A stretch of 64,000 nt of DNA from contig CM044322.1 in NCBI GenBank assembly GCA_024291935.2, positions 20,521,405 to 20,585,404 of the forward strand, in the 5' to 3' direction. Shown piece by piece: positions 11,477 through 22,305 of the stretch. Numbering within the stretch: position 1 is the first letter of the stretch; each line of letters begins with the position of its first letter. The position numbers and the translations under genes are program-made. The notes below the pieces were generated by a model. That model worked only from the letters and a program-made list of their open reading frames with translations. It was not told where the DNA came from and did no database searches. This DNA comes from Okapia johnstoni. Lineage: Eukaryota; Chordata; Mammalia; Artiodactyla; Giraffidae.

Positions 11477-11744
11477 CAATAGAAGACTGATGCTGAAGTT
11501 CCAATACTTTGGCCACCTGATATAAACAGCCAACTCATTAGGAGGGACCCTGATGCTGGGAAAGATTGAAGGCAAAATGAGAAGGCAGCAGAGGATGAGA
11601 TGGTTAGATAGCACCACCAACTCAGTGAACATGAATCTGAGAAAATTCTGGGAGATAGTGAAGGACTGGGAAGCATGGTGTCCTGCAGTCCATGGAATCA
11701 CAAAGAGTCAGACATGGCTTTGTGACTGAACAACAACAAATATT
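11477..11744 (+). mobile_element. BovB 3'-end fragment nested in L1
   Basis: The last ~270 bases of BovB are present: 'gctgggaaagattgaaggc', 'aggatgagatggttagatag' and a tail 'tgactgaacaacaacaaa'. Imperfect duplications of TCARTCYTACT flank it (11466-11476 and 11745-11755), and the L1 host resumes afterwards. Confidence 0.85.
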
Positions 11745-12210
11745 TCAATCTTACTTGCCCAGTTTGTCCCACTCTCCTCTTCCCTTGCTGTGCCCACATA
11801 TCCATTCTCTACATCTACATCTCTATTCCTTCCCTGCAGATAGGTTCATCTGTACCATTTCTCTAGATTTCACATTTATGCATTAATATACCATATTTGT
11901 TTTTCTCTTTATGACTCCACTCTGTATGATAGACTCTGGTTCCATCCACATCACTGAAAATGATCCAGTTTAGCTCCTTTTATGTATGAGTAATATTTCA
12001 TTGTTTATATGTAGCAAATCTTTATCCATTAACCTGTCAATGGACATTCAGGTTTCTTCCATATCCTGGTAATTGTAAATAGCAGTACAATGAACATTGG
12101 GGTGCATGTATCTTTTTTGAATTATGGTTTTCTCAGGATATATGCCCAGTAGAGAGATTTCTGGGTCATATAGTGTTCTATTTTTAGTTTTTTTAAGGAA
12201 TCTCTGTAAT

Positions 12211-12417
12211 GTGCATGCATGCTCAGTCATGTCTGACTCCCTGTGACCCCGTGGACTGTAGCCTGCCAGGCTCTTATATCCATGGGATTATCTGGGCAAG
12301 AATACTTTAGTTGGTTGCTGTTCCCTTGTCCAGGAAATCTTTCTTATCCGGGGATTGAACCCATGTCTCCTGAATTGGCAGGTGAATTCTTTACCACTTA
12401 GCCATCTGGGAAGCCCA
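12211..12417 (-). mobile_element. Bov-tA SINE nested in L1
   Basis: On the minus strand the tRNA head lies at the right end (plus strand '...catctgggaagcccac') and the BovB-type tail at the left ('gctcagtcatgtctgactcc'). The L1 host continues on both sides. Confidence 0.88.
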
Positions 12418-12874
12418 CTGTTCTCCATAAAGGCTGTATCAATTTACATTCCCACCAAGAGTGTAAGATGGTTCCCTTTTCTCCAAACCCTCTCCAGTAT
12501 TTATTGTTTGTAAATTATTTGATGGCCATTCTGACTGGTATGAGGTACTACCTCATTGTAGTTTTTATTTGCATTTCGCTAATAATTAATGATGTTGAGC
12601 ATCTTTTCATGTACCTTTTGGCCATTTGTATGTCTTGGGAGAAATGTCTATTTAGATCTTCCCATTTTTTGATTGGGTTGTTTGTTTGATATTGAGCTGC
12701 ATGAACTGTTTGTATATTTTGGAGGTGAATCTCTCACTGGTTGCTTCATTTGCAAATATTTTCTCCCATTCTGAGACTTGTCTTTTCATCTTGTTTATAG
12801 TTTCCTTTCCTGTGCAAAAGCTTTTAGTTTAGTTAGATCCCATTTATTTATTTTTGTTTTTATTTTCATTACTC

Positions 12875-13063
12875 CAGTTCAGTTGCTCAGTCGTGTCCAA
12901 CTCTTTGCACCCCCATGGACTGCAGCACGCCAGGCCTTCCTGTCCATCACCAACTCTCAGTTTACTCAAACTCATGTTCATTGAGTTGGTGATGCCATCC
13001 AACCATCTCATCCTCTGTCATCTCCTACACCTCCTGCTTTTAATCTTACCCAGCATCAGGGTT
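12875..13063 (-). mobile_element. BovB 3'-end fragment nested in L1
   Basis: This is the minus-strand BovB terminus ('gttcagttgctcagtcgtg' on plus, then 'ccatccaaccatctcatcc'). Twelve-base direct repeats TTTTCATTACTC flank it exactly at 12863-12874 and 13064-13075. Confidence 0.88.
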
Positions 13064-14928
13064 TTTTCATTACTCTAGGAGGTGGGCCAAAAAAGATCTT
13101 GCTGTGATTTATGTTGAAGAGTGTTCTGCCTGTGTTGTCCTCTAAGAGTTTTATAGTATCTGGCTTACATGTAGGCCTTTAATCCATTATGAGCGTATTT
13201 TTGTGTATGGTGTTAGGGAGTGTTCTAATTTCATTTTTTTACATGTAGCTATCCAGTTTTCCCAACACCACATAGTGAAGAGACTGGCTTTTCTCCATTG
13301 TATGTTCTTGTCATAGATTGACAACATACATGTCATGTATGTCCTTTGTCATAGATTGGGTGACCATGGGTTTATCTCTGGGCTTCCTATCTTGTTTCAT
13401 TTATCTGCATTTCTGTTTTTGTGTCAGTACAATACTGTTTTGATTACTTTGTAGCTTTGTAGTATAGTCTGAATTTAGGGAGCCTGATTCCTGCACTTCT
13501 AATTCTCTGTTTCAAGATTGCTTTGGCTGTTTGGGATCTTTTGTGTTTTCATATAAATTATAAAATTTTTTATTTTAATTCTGTGAAAAAATACCATTGG
13601 TAATTTAATAGGAATTGCGTTGAATCTGTAGATTGCTCTGAATAGTATATTCACTTTCACAATAATCAATAATATTGATTATTCCAATCCAAGAACATGG
13701 TATATCTCTTCATCTGTTTGTGCTATCTTTGATTTTTATCAGTGTCTTATAGTTTTCTGAGTACAGATATTTTGCCTCTTTAGGTAGGTTTATTCCTAGA
13801 TATTTATATATATATATATTTTTTTTTTGTTTCAATGGTAAATGGGGTTGTTTCCTTAATTTCTTTCTTTGTTAGTGTATGGGAATGCAAGAGATTTCTG
13901 TGTATTAATTTTGTATCCTGAAACTTTGAGCTCCAGTAGTTTTCTGGTAGCATCTTTAGTGTTTTCTACATATCATATTATGTCATCCACAATCTGTGAC
14001 AGTTTTATTTCTTTTCCAGTTTGTATTCTTTTTATTTCATTTTATTCTCCGATTGGTATGGCTAGAGCTTCCAAAACTGTGCTGAATAATAATGACAAGT
14101 GTGAGCATCCTTGTTACGTTCCTGATCGTAGAGGAAATGCTTTCAGTTTTTCACTATTGAGAATAATGTTTGCTATGGGTTTGTCTTATATGGCCTTTAT
14201 TATGTTGAGGTAGGTTCCTCTTTCTGAAGAACTTTTATCATACACTTCATCATGGTGTATTATCTTTTTAATGTGTTGTCGGATTTTGTTTGCTAGTATT
14301 TTGTGTAGGATTTTTGCCTCTATGTTGATATTGGCTTATAATTTTCCTTTTTTAAAATATCTTTGCTTTTGGTATCTGGGTGATAGTTGCCTAAAAGAAT
14401 GAGCTTGGGAGTGTTCCTTCCGCTTCAAATTTTTGGAAGGATTGGTGTTAGTTCTTCTCTAAATATTTATAGAATGTGCCTATGAAGCCATCTGGTCCTA
14501 GATTTTTGTTTGTTGGAAGATTCTTAATCACAGTTTCAATTTCATTACTTGTGATTGGTCTATTCATATTTTCTGTTTCTTCTTTGCTCAGTCTTGGAAG
14601 TTTGTACCTTTCTAAGAATTTGTCCATTTTATTGTTATATAATTGCTTTTAGCAGTCTCTTATGATCCTTTGTGCTTCTGTGGTATCAGTCGTAACTTTT
14701 CCTTTTTCATTTCTGATTTCCTTGGTTTGAGTTCTCCCTCTTTTTTTTCTTGATGAGTCTGGATAAATGTTTATCAATTTTGTTTAACTTCTCAAAGAAC
14801 CATCTTTTAGTTCCATTGATCTTTGCCATTGTTTTCTTCATTTCTATTTCACTTGCTTCTGATCTTTAAAATTTCTCCTCTTCTACTAACTTTGGGTTTT
14901 GTTTGTTCTATCTCTAATTGCTTTAGCC

Positions 14929-16285
14929 ATTTTCTACACATTTTTAGAAGCTTATGGGAATGAGTTCTTCATATTGGAGCCTTTTCTATGGTGTACTAAG
15001 TTGTATTCCACTCAGAAAGCACTTCCTATTATGGGAAAAGAATGGAAATCTGTGCACTTGGCTGCTTTCCCAATGAGCTTCTTGAAAGAAATATTTTATG
15101 TGGCACAAGTGGTGGTGTTTCTTCTATGCCCTTTGCAGATCTGGACAATGATGAACCAGGTGAGCAGTGCTCGGGGGGGTGGTGCCCATAGAAATCGAAG
15201 AATGGAGTGTGCAGGGGAGAGGGTGCTCAGGCACGATTTGAGGGTGCCTTCAGTCACATCTATAAGCACAGGGCTCAGTCCTGACTTCTCAGAGGTAGCT
15301 GGATGATTTCTAGGAGAAACGATCACTAAGTAACAAGGAAGTAGAACCCAAGCCAATGCAAGGACAATAGGAGCCTAGAAACCCAAGTTAAAGCACAGGG
15401 CAACAGGAGTTTGCAAACAGAAGTAAGCAGGTAGGGATGCACACAGTGCTTGAGGCTAGAAGAAACTCGAATAGCAAACAATCCCTGGTGTGTGATACCT
15501 GTGCTCAGACCAGGCCAAAAAGAGCTGACAGTGTACAGGGCAGTTTCCAACATGGGAAGGCAAGGATCTTTGGTCAGGGCTTGAGTCTATTTACAGAATG
15601 TGGGGCAAGGGATGAGGAAATGCATGTCTGCACAAGGTATCAAAATAGGCAGAACCCAGGGTCAGGCTGAACTTGCCAGGAAGGCCAGAAAAGAGGTCAG
15701 CTCTTGAGGTGGTCTGGGCAGGGCCTGCATCATCTAGACAGGACTCAGACCCCCAGAAGAGGGTCGCAGAAACAGAGAGCAGGATGTGGTGTTATCTGAG
15801 GTCAGCTAAAGGATATTGACAGCTCAGCAAACTTTCAAGAAAATAAAGAGGTTCAAGTGAGATGAATCAGAAAATACCCAGGAGAGCATTAGAGGTGTTT
15901 GGCTCAGAGTCCCCTGCCCCATGAGATCTTTTCTTCTGAACAGTATCTAGAAACCCAATTGCCCCTTCCTCAGGGTTTAGCCCAGAGGCACTAGAGGACC
16001 TCTTCTGGCTTAGGAAGCTCTGTGTCTCTTGGGGAGGAGAAGGGAGGCAATTCTCCACATTCACCTTGGTATATTGGAATCTGAATTTGGAGGGAAGTCG
16101 TGGTCTTTGAGTGAAGTTCTGTTGGGGTGTTTATTTCTGGACCTTTTGGGGTTGGATGCTGCAAGGGTGATGATCACCCTGCAGCAGCTTATCTTTCCAG
16201 TTTGAATCTTCTCCTTTAATATTCAGTCCCTTTCATTTTTCTGTGAAGAGGTAGGGATCCAGTCACGTAAGCCCTGAGGAAAAAA
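14929..16285. other. Low-copy sequence
   Basis: I see no repeat family. A frame at 14899-15306 starts inside the antisense L1 and has no recognisable domain. A near-palindrome at 16157-16185 (GCTGCAAGGGTGAT arm) is short. No gene is supported. Confidence 0.4.
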
Positions 16286-16287
16286 AT

Positions 16288-16398
16288 AACATTAGTTTAC
16301 TGATTTATTGACTCCTTTGCTCATTCATCCAGTAAAGGCTTATTAAAAACCTATGAAGCATGGTGCTCTGGATACAATGGCGAACTTGTTACGTGTAA
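16288..16398 (-). mobile_element. Possible L2/MIR-like 3'-end relic
   Basis: The plus strand reads 'ctcattcatccagtaaaggc', 'gaagcatggtgctctgga' and 'acaatggcgaac'. This resembles the reverse complement of the L2/MIR3 3' end ('...attcattcaacaaatatt... gtgctgggtacacag'). It is weak and could be coincidental. Confidence 0.4.
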
Positions 16399-16423
16399 CC
16401 TCTGCCCTCCAAGCTCCCAAGCC

Positions 16424-16457
16424 CTTTCTTGGAGGGCTCTCTTGCCCTCCAAGAAAG
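16424..16457. repeat. Perfect 14-bp inverted repeat
   Basis: CTTTCTTGGAGGGC at 16424-16437 and its exact complement at 16444-16457 enclose a 6-base loop. A third copy of the GCCCTCCAAG core lies at 16404-16413. Confidence 0.9.
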
Positions 16458-16621
16458 CAAGATACAGAAGTAAACAGCAATCATATGACTGTGTTATCAG
16501 TGGGATATGACACATGAGTGCTGTGGCACTACAGGCAAGAGGCATCTAACTTTGACCTGGAAGATCAGGGAAGGTTCTAGGAGCTGGTTAGTGTTGGTTT
16601 CTGAAACTCTCCTTAGTGACT

Positions 16622-16775
16622 GCACTTCCTCACACATCCTGGTACTGAATTCTCTATGCCTTTCTGCATGAAACTCACCGTATAAACAGGCAAGACTGTT
16701 GTCATTATACATATTTACCTGAAACACACTAATGTATTATTTCTAAGGCCCTGTATATTTGTAAACCTTTTATCT
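16622..16775 (+). repeat. Unclassified dispersed repeat, copy 2
   Basis: This is the partner of 9535-9689. It keeps the same block order ('cttcctcac', 'tggtactgaattctcta', 'cacactaatgtat', 'atttgtaaaccttttatc') and may extend a little further right. Confidence 0.7.
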
Positions 16776-16959
16776 CTATTTGTGGAATGAAAGATTACTT
16801 TCTGTTCAAAGAAATTTCAGGATTCGGCAAATGGATATAATGGGTACTATTTCTATATTTTTAAAAAATTGTGAGCAGGCCAGAATACTGCTAAGTAAGT
16901 AAGCACATGGATTTAATCAGACCAATTTCTTCTATGTACTCTAATATGTCATCGAAATT

Positions 16960-17105
16960 AAAATTCCAAACTGGAAAAAATATTTGCAGCACATGTGATA
17001 GATAAAAGAATTCTCTCCTCAATGCATAAAGACTATTTAAAAACCATTAAGGAAAAAGACAAACAGCCGTGTAGAAATACTGGTAGAGGACTTGAAAAGA
17101 CAATG
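16960..17105 (+). mobile_element. Old L1 fragment
   Basis: The phrases 'ctggaaaaaatatttgcagc', 'ctcaatgcataaagactat' and 'aggaaaaagacaaacagcc' follow the distal ORF2/3' region of old L1 elements in sense orientation. It is short and decayed. Confidence 0.6.
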
Positions 17106-17310
17106 TAGTTCTGTTAATTTACGGTCCTTTTACTTGCAGAACTCTAGTACATGAAAAAAGCTCAGAATTGTTCTGGTAAATTTACAAGAAAGTTAATCTG
17201 ACACTTTATAGTGATAGACATATTATTGTGTTGCATGATAATTAGACTTAATTTGCATAAAGGCTGTAATTAGTATTACTCTTAGCTAGCCAAAGCTTCA
17301 GTTCTTTCTC
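17106..17310. promoter_or_regulatory. Candidate conserved non-coding block (AT-rich, homeodomain/octamer-like sites)
   Basis: This repeat-free stretch carries ATAATTAG, a TTAATTTGCATAA word that contains an octamer-like core, and TGTAATTAG within about 60 bases (17230-17275). Such clustering is common in developmental enhancers but also arises by chance in AT-rich DNA. Conservation cannot be judged from one sequence. Confidence 0.25.
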
Positions 17311-20300
17311 TCACTTTTAAAGTTTCTTGGTAACTATAATTATTGTCAAAGATGTCGATTTTCCCTCAACACACTCATGTTCTCACCCTTTCTCTCTCTC
17401 TCACACACAAGGACTTGCACAGGCAGGGAAAGTAGTAAATATCCTAGATCAGATTCTGTGTCTCTACCTACCCTTCCGTGGTTAAAGCTCCCTCTGTGAT
17501 ACCCCTAGGCTCTCCTCTATCTCTGGAGCTGATATTTGTTGGGTAATAACAAATTTCCAGCTCATTCTCCCCTCCCACGTTCACAGGGCTCCCTTTTCAA
17601 GGCAGAGAACTCGGCACTGAGGGAGTGGCCTGTCTTCTGGAGGGAAAGGGGCAGCAGCGTGTAGGCGTGGGAGATGAACTTGGTGAGGGAGCACAGACAG
17701 GTCAGTGATGGTGCCTCCGGGGAAGTAAGAGGAAAGAGACAGAAAGACTGTGCAGTCCTAGGCCCTGGAAAGGATCTGGGAAGACCAAAGGAGGGAAGGG
17801 GCCTCAGATATCTCTGGCTCCAGGCCCAGGGGCCACAGTGCAAGAAACCAGCTGTTCCAAGACTTTTCCCTTCACAACCACTGCAAAAAATAGCATCTTA
17901 GGTAGCAGCCCAGATACGCCATGCAGACAGCCAAGTGAGCAAGAGGACAGAGAAGTTACGAAGTGGGTGCTCCTTGACTAGGACCATCTTCTCTGAGTTC
18001 TGTCTGTCCTCCCATTCTTGACACAGCATCTGTTCTGGCCCCTCGAGGCTGGGCATGGTTTTTAGGAGCCTGGGGAGGCCCCCTTTCATCTCTACTGTGC
18101 ACACTGCTTAGCTGGTGCATGAAATTCCTTGCATGGGAGATAAAACCCTTAATTCCCACAAGTAAAGATAAGAGTCTTAAAATTACCTAGGGGAACTAAT
18201 GTATTATCATGAAGGTGTTTTTGTGAAATTGTAAAAGACTTAAAAGGTCATATATCCTGTTCTGTTTTGATGGGAGCAATGAGAAAGCAGAAGAACCGAG
18301 AGATCAAGACTGGGCTGACTATGTTGGAAAGAACCACCTCAGGTTGACCGCTACCTGGAATCTTGATGACTTTTCATGAAATGTCTTTAAGAAATGAAAC
18401 TGCCCAAAGCCTAGTGTTCCTCTGGCTCATATTATAGAAATGATGCAGAGAGCCCGAGCCAGAGCACTGGGTGAGGAGAGGTGGAGATGGCAGGTGCCAG
18501 ACAGGCTATACTTTCTAACAACAAGCGTTTGTCCCCACCTGGGCCGCCGAGTTTTCTCAGGATCCATTTACTCTTTCCAGGGCAACTGGAAACTCTGAAG
18601 GTCAGAAGTTTGCAAGGTTGTGAGACCTGGTTCTCCTGATTTTTGGTCCTTCCCCCAGTACAGTTTTTGGCTTTCTGTGAAGACGGCTGGGAGGGAGTAA
18701 ACAGAGGTCTTGGGGTGAGCAACCAGCTGCCAGATACAACGACCAAGATGAGTTTTGCTCAGACTTGTGTTGTTGTCCATAGGGCCTCTCTTTATTTGAT
18801 GGTCCACTCTGGATGTTTCCTGGTTCTAGAACTACGCAGGGCCTGCCCGGCTGTTTGTGTCTGTGTGAGGACATGCCATTCTATTATTTCAGTCTATACA
18901 ATAGTTTGTACCAACATTATTAAGTAGAAGTGACCAGACCCAAGAAACAGGAAATGGAAGGTTGAAGAGGTTAATGAGAGAGTCATAAAGAAGCCGGTGG
19001 ACTCGGGGCAAACACTGCTTCACACTGAAGTTGTTTAGACATTGGGACTTACGTGAGTCCCTGGAGGGAAAAGGGAATATTACATACACAGACATTTTAT
19101 TTATTGTCTTCTCCCCAAACAGCAAGTAATAAACAGATGAAACCACAGGGTTATAGAACTGTATTACCTTTTGTCTTCGACCACGTAGAACTTTAATTTT
19201 CCAGCTGGAGATAACAGACAGCTCCTATTACTCTGAGGCAGGGGAAGGGCTACTGCAAGAGCTGCCCATAAGGGGATTTGTTCTGGGCTTTAGTGGCTCC
19301 TGGGGGAAAGTGCGCCAGGGGGCTGGTTGATCCCAGGAAGAGTGTCATGGATTAGAGTAATCTCCCTTCACAGCAGGCCAGTCAGATTTATGGTGATTCA
19401 TGAACTGAATTTTCTGAATCCTGGTAGTAGATCATGGTTTATTTTCTCTGCCCAGCTGCTCTTCATGCCCAGTCCCTAACTTCACATTAAAAGCTCAAAA
19501 GGCCAGTAGGTCAGTGCTGAAATCCTCCTAGCATTCATGTTCTTCAGGATCTGGGGTCAACCATTCCTGGCTGTTTGAGAAAGGACACTAATGATTAGTA
19601 CGTATGAATAAATCAGTTAGATTAAACTCTGCTACAGTTATAGACAAGCTCAAATCTCATTAGCCACAGAAGTTAATTTTTGCTTCTGTAAAATCTGCGA
19701 GTCTAAGCAACTATCCAGGAAATTGTCCCCATCTGTCCGTCCATCCATCCAGGCTGTTCCAATCTTTAGGCCCCTATCATGTCAACCCATGATCTCTAAA
19801 CTGTCCACCGAAAGGAAAGAGGGAAGCTGGAGAATTTGAGACTTTTTTCTTATTCTGCTTGAGTCACTTACCATATGATATGATCTTATAAACTTAAACG
19901 TGGCTGAAATGTATAATCTCCCATGTGCCTAGGAAGGAAAAGATAACTGCATATTGGCAAGAATTGGTGCCATCTACCCTAACATCCTTCCCATGTGTCA
20001 TACTTTTGAAAATGAATGATGCGGCTGTCTATGTTATTATCTGTGTTTCAGCAAACATTGGGATTCAGAAAAGTTAAGGACTTGCCAACATTCAAGACAG
20101 GTCTGCTCGACTGTCATAGAGAGGCTGTATGTTTGATTTTTACCTTGGGTACAAAGGGTTGTGTTCATTGTATACATTATCATCATCAATCCAAACCAAA
20201 TTTTAATGGTTTCATTTATGCATTTATTCCCTTTTATTTCCTTTACTCAGGCCCAACTATTCCCTTAGGGAATTATTCAAATCTATTCATATATATGTAT

Positions 20301-20608
20301 TTTTATATTTATATACTTTCTGTGTTCTTGTAAAATGTGTGTTCCTTTGAACGGTCTATGTGCTTTCAGCCCTGGCATACTGTCCTCAAGAGGTGCAGTA
20401 ATGATCCCTGGCAAGACCTTATAAGCATAGTGACAGGGAGAGGGAAACAATTATTGGGTACATGTAGTCAATTTATACAGTCCAGGCAGAAGTCCTTCAT
20501 TTTCCTTGTGGTAGTCTCTGTTATGCGTGTGTGTGTTTCCCTTTTAATAATGTACCCAATTGCCCCAACCCTATGTTTTGCCTCTGCTAGTCATAGTTAA
20601 CCTTAGGT
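17311..20608. other. Low-copy sequence, no gene found
   Basis: This is the largest stretch in the first third of the window in which I recognise no transposon. Several frames of 70-105 codons overlap on both strands (17562-17901, 18432-18927, 18889-19146, 20016-20333). None shows a domain, signal peptide or consistent splice pattern. It may hold intronic or regulatory DNA. Confidence 0.35.
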
Positions 20609-20621
20609 AAGGCAGTTAGTG

Positions 20622-20829
20622 GGGCTTCCCAGGTGGCGCTGGTGGTAAAGAATCCACCTGTTAATGCAGGAGACATAAGAGACATGGGTTCGATCCCTGG
20701 GTTGGGAAGATCCCTTGGAGGAGGGCATGGCAACCCACTCCAGTATTCTTGCCTGGAGAGTACCATGCACAGAGGAGCCTGGAAGGCTGTAATCCATGTG
20801 GCCGCAAAGAGTTGGATATCACTGAGTCC
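20622..20829 (+). mobile_element. Bov-tA SINE with 13-bp target duplication
   Basis: Head 'gggcttcccaggtggcgctg', core 'actccagtattcttgcctgg' and BovB-like tail 'gccgcaaagagttgga'. Flanking repeats AAGGCAGTTARTG at 20609-20621 and 20830-20842 differ at one base. Confidence 0.93.
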
Positions 20830-20993
20830 AAGGCAGTTAATGAGTGTCTCAAGGTCTCAGTTGTACCATCTATGATTTAAAGCCAAGGAGAGTTTCCCTG
20901 TACACCCAAAGGATGTCTTGATGTTTAATTACTTCAGAAAGCAATCTGAAAAGGAAATCACCAGGGTTTCCTTGGAGGCTAGAGCTTTGCAGA

Positions 20994-21690
20994 TACAGGT
21001 ATCCCCCACTTTTTGAAAGTTCTCTTTATGCCATTCTTTGCTTTTATGATGGAGCTCCATTAGTACCAGTTTTCATTAACAGAAAGAAATTCAAAGAGGA
21101 TTTTCACTTTTATGAAAAAAGATGAAAAAGCAAAAACAGTGTTCAGGGCTTGTTTTTCAGCTAGCTGTTATAGGCAAGATACACCCCAAGCAGAGAGTGG
21201 CACCACCAAGCTGCTTTGCCAGGAACTACATTCAGCATATCAGCATCAAGATGTCAAGCATTTTTATCTTATTTATTTATTTATATTGAAATATAGCTGA
21301 TTTACAATGTTGATTCCTACTGTACATCAAAGTGATTTGGTTATATATATATACACATACACACACATGCACACACATACATATACACACAATTCTTTTT
21401 AAAATATTCTTTTCCATTATGTTTTATCATATGATTTATTTTAATCGGAGGATAGTTGCTTTACATTGTTGTGTTAGTTTCTGCTTTGCAACAACATAGA
21501 TCAGCTATAAGTATATACATATCGCCAAACTTTAAACTGGGTCTGTGAGCATCTGTGCTTCATCTCAGTTTCTTTTGTGCAAGCCTTAGTAAGATGCGTC
21601 CTAAGGTAATTACTTTGTTTTACACCATTTCGACTTAACAAAACTTTCATAGGAACACTCTACTTTTGGATAGTATGGATAAGTGTGTAA
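20994..21690. mobile_element. DNA-transposon-like (MITE/Tigger-like) relic split by L1 ends
   Basis: The left end 'acaggtatcccccactttt' and the right end, read as complement, are loosely inverted copies, with 'gaaagt' at the inner edge on the left and 'actttt' on the right. The body ('ttttcagctagctgttata', 'gtgcttcatctcagtttc', 'gtcctaaggtaattactttg') resembles a mammalian repeat family that I associate with DNA transposons. The class is tentative. No transposase frame remains. Confidence 0.4.
21262..21530 (-). mobile_element. Two L1 3'-end fragments in tandem
   Basis: Two successive reverse-complement L1 3' ends occur: 'gaaatatagctgatttacaatg' at about 21287 and 'ggaggatagttgctttaca' at about 21447. 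An AT/AC-rich microsatellite at 21342-21390 lies between. Together they split the DNA-transposon-like relic. Confidence 0.75.
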
Positions 21691-22009
21691 ACTCTTACCA
21701 TCCTTAACTTCCTTGTGACAAGTTTATAGCCTGTTGGACTCACTTGGTACCTGTCACTTACCTTCCTCTTGATCCCTTACAGAGCTTTATCTGTTGTGCA
21801 TCTCAGGATCAAAAGGATATATAGAAAATTGAGCTCATGGGGAATGGTGCTGACAACACACTATTTTCTCTAAGGCACAATAGATGCTAGGCTGCCTCCT
21901 GCAGTAACAGGAGGTATTTTAAGAGAGGTTGAAATCTGGTCTACTTGTGGTTACTCAGTCTACACTAATTAGCCCCAACTATATTAAGAAATGTGAATAC
22001 TTTCCTTGG
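21691..22009. other. Low-copy sequence
   Basis: I see nothing recognisable. Confidence 0.35.
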
Positions 22010-22305
22010 GAGAGAGGACCATGTCTTGATTTATCTGTCTTCTCTAACTACTGGCTTTCTTGTCCAAATTTGCTACAATGACATCCTCCATTGTTCCCAG
22101 TTGGCTCACTTTTTTTTTCGTTAACCCTTTGTGCTACCTCATATTTTGTATGTTTATTATTTACTGTCTCCACATCGCTCAACAACATAGACAACTGGGA
22201 TATAAGCTTCATGAGAGCAGGAACTCTGTTGTATTTACTGTTCCTTTCTCAGTGCCCAGGTAGATCCAGGAATGTAGCAGGACACATTTGTTGAATGAAT
22301 GGCCT
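22010..22305 (+). mobile_element. L2 LINE 3'-end relic
   Basis: The right part reads 'gatataagcttcatgagagc', 'aggaactctgttgtattt', 'tcagtgcccaggtaga' and 'acacatttgttgaatgaatg', the standard L2 3' terminus in plus orientation. The left part is C/T-rich as expected. Confidence 0.7.

Larger units (their letters stand above)
11246..14928 (-). mobile_element. L1 LINE, 5'-truncated, ORF2 region in antisense (second of two in tandem)
   Basis: The 3' end at 11250 is on the minus strand and the ORF2 region runs to about 14928, where the match ends in 'ctctaattgctttag'. Reverse-complement ORF2 phrases include 'gttttctcaggatatatgccc', 'caaatattttctcccattctg', 'ttgctttggctgtttggg' and 'gaaccatcttttagttcc'. 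No frame is intact. The plus-strand frame at 13869-14213 is antisense L1 and not a gene. Three younger insertions (11477-11744, 12211-12417, 12875-13063) interrupt it. Confidence 0.9.

Noticed and set aside
13869..14213. Plus-strand frame of 114 codons with hydrophobic stretches
   Set aside because: It lies wholly in antisense L1 ORF2 sequence; hydrophobic frames are typical of that complement.
16157..16185. Near-palindrome with GCTGCAAGGGTGAT arm
   Set aside because: One arm has an extra base and the structure is short; such hairpins are frequent by chance.
20622..20700. tRNA-like heads with B-box-like GGTTCGATCC in several places
   Set aside because: All are followed by SINE bodies; none has an intact cloverleaf or anticodon arm, so they are SINE heads and not tRNA genes.
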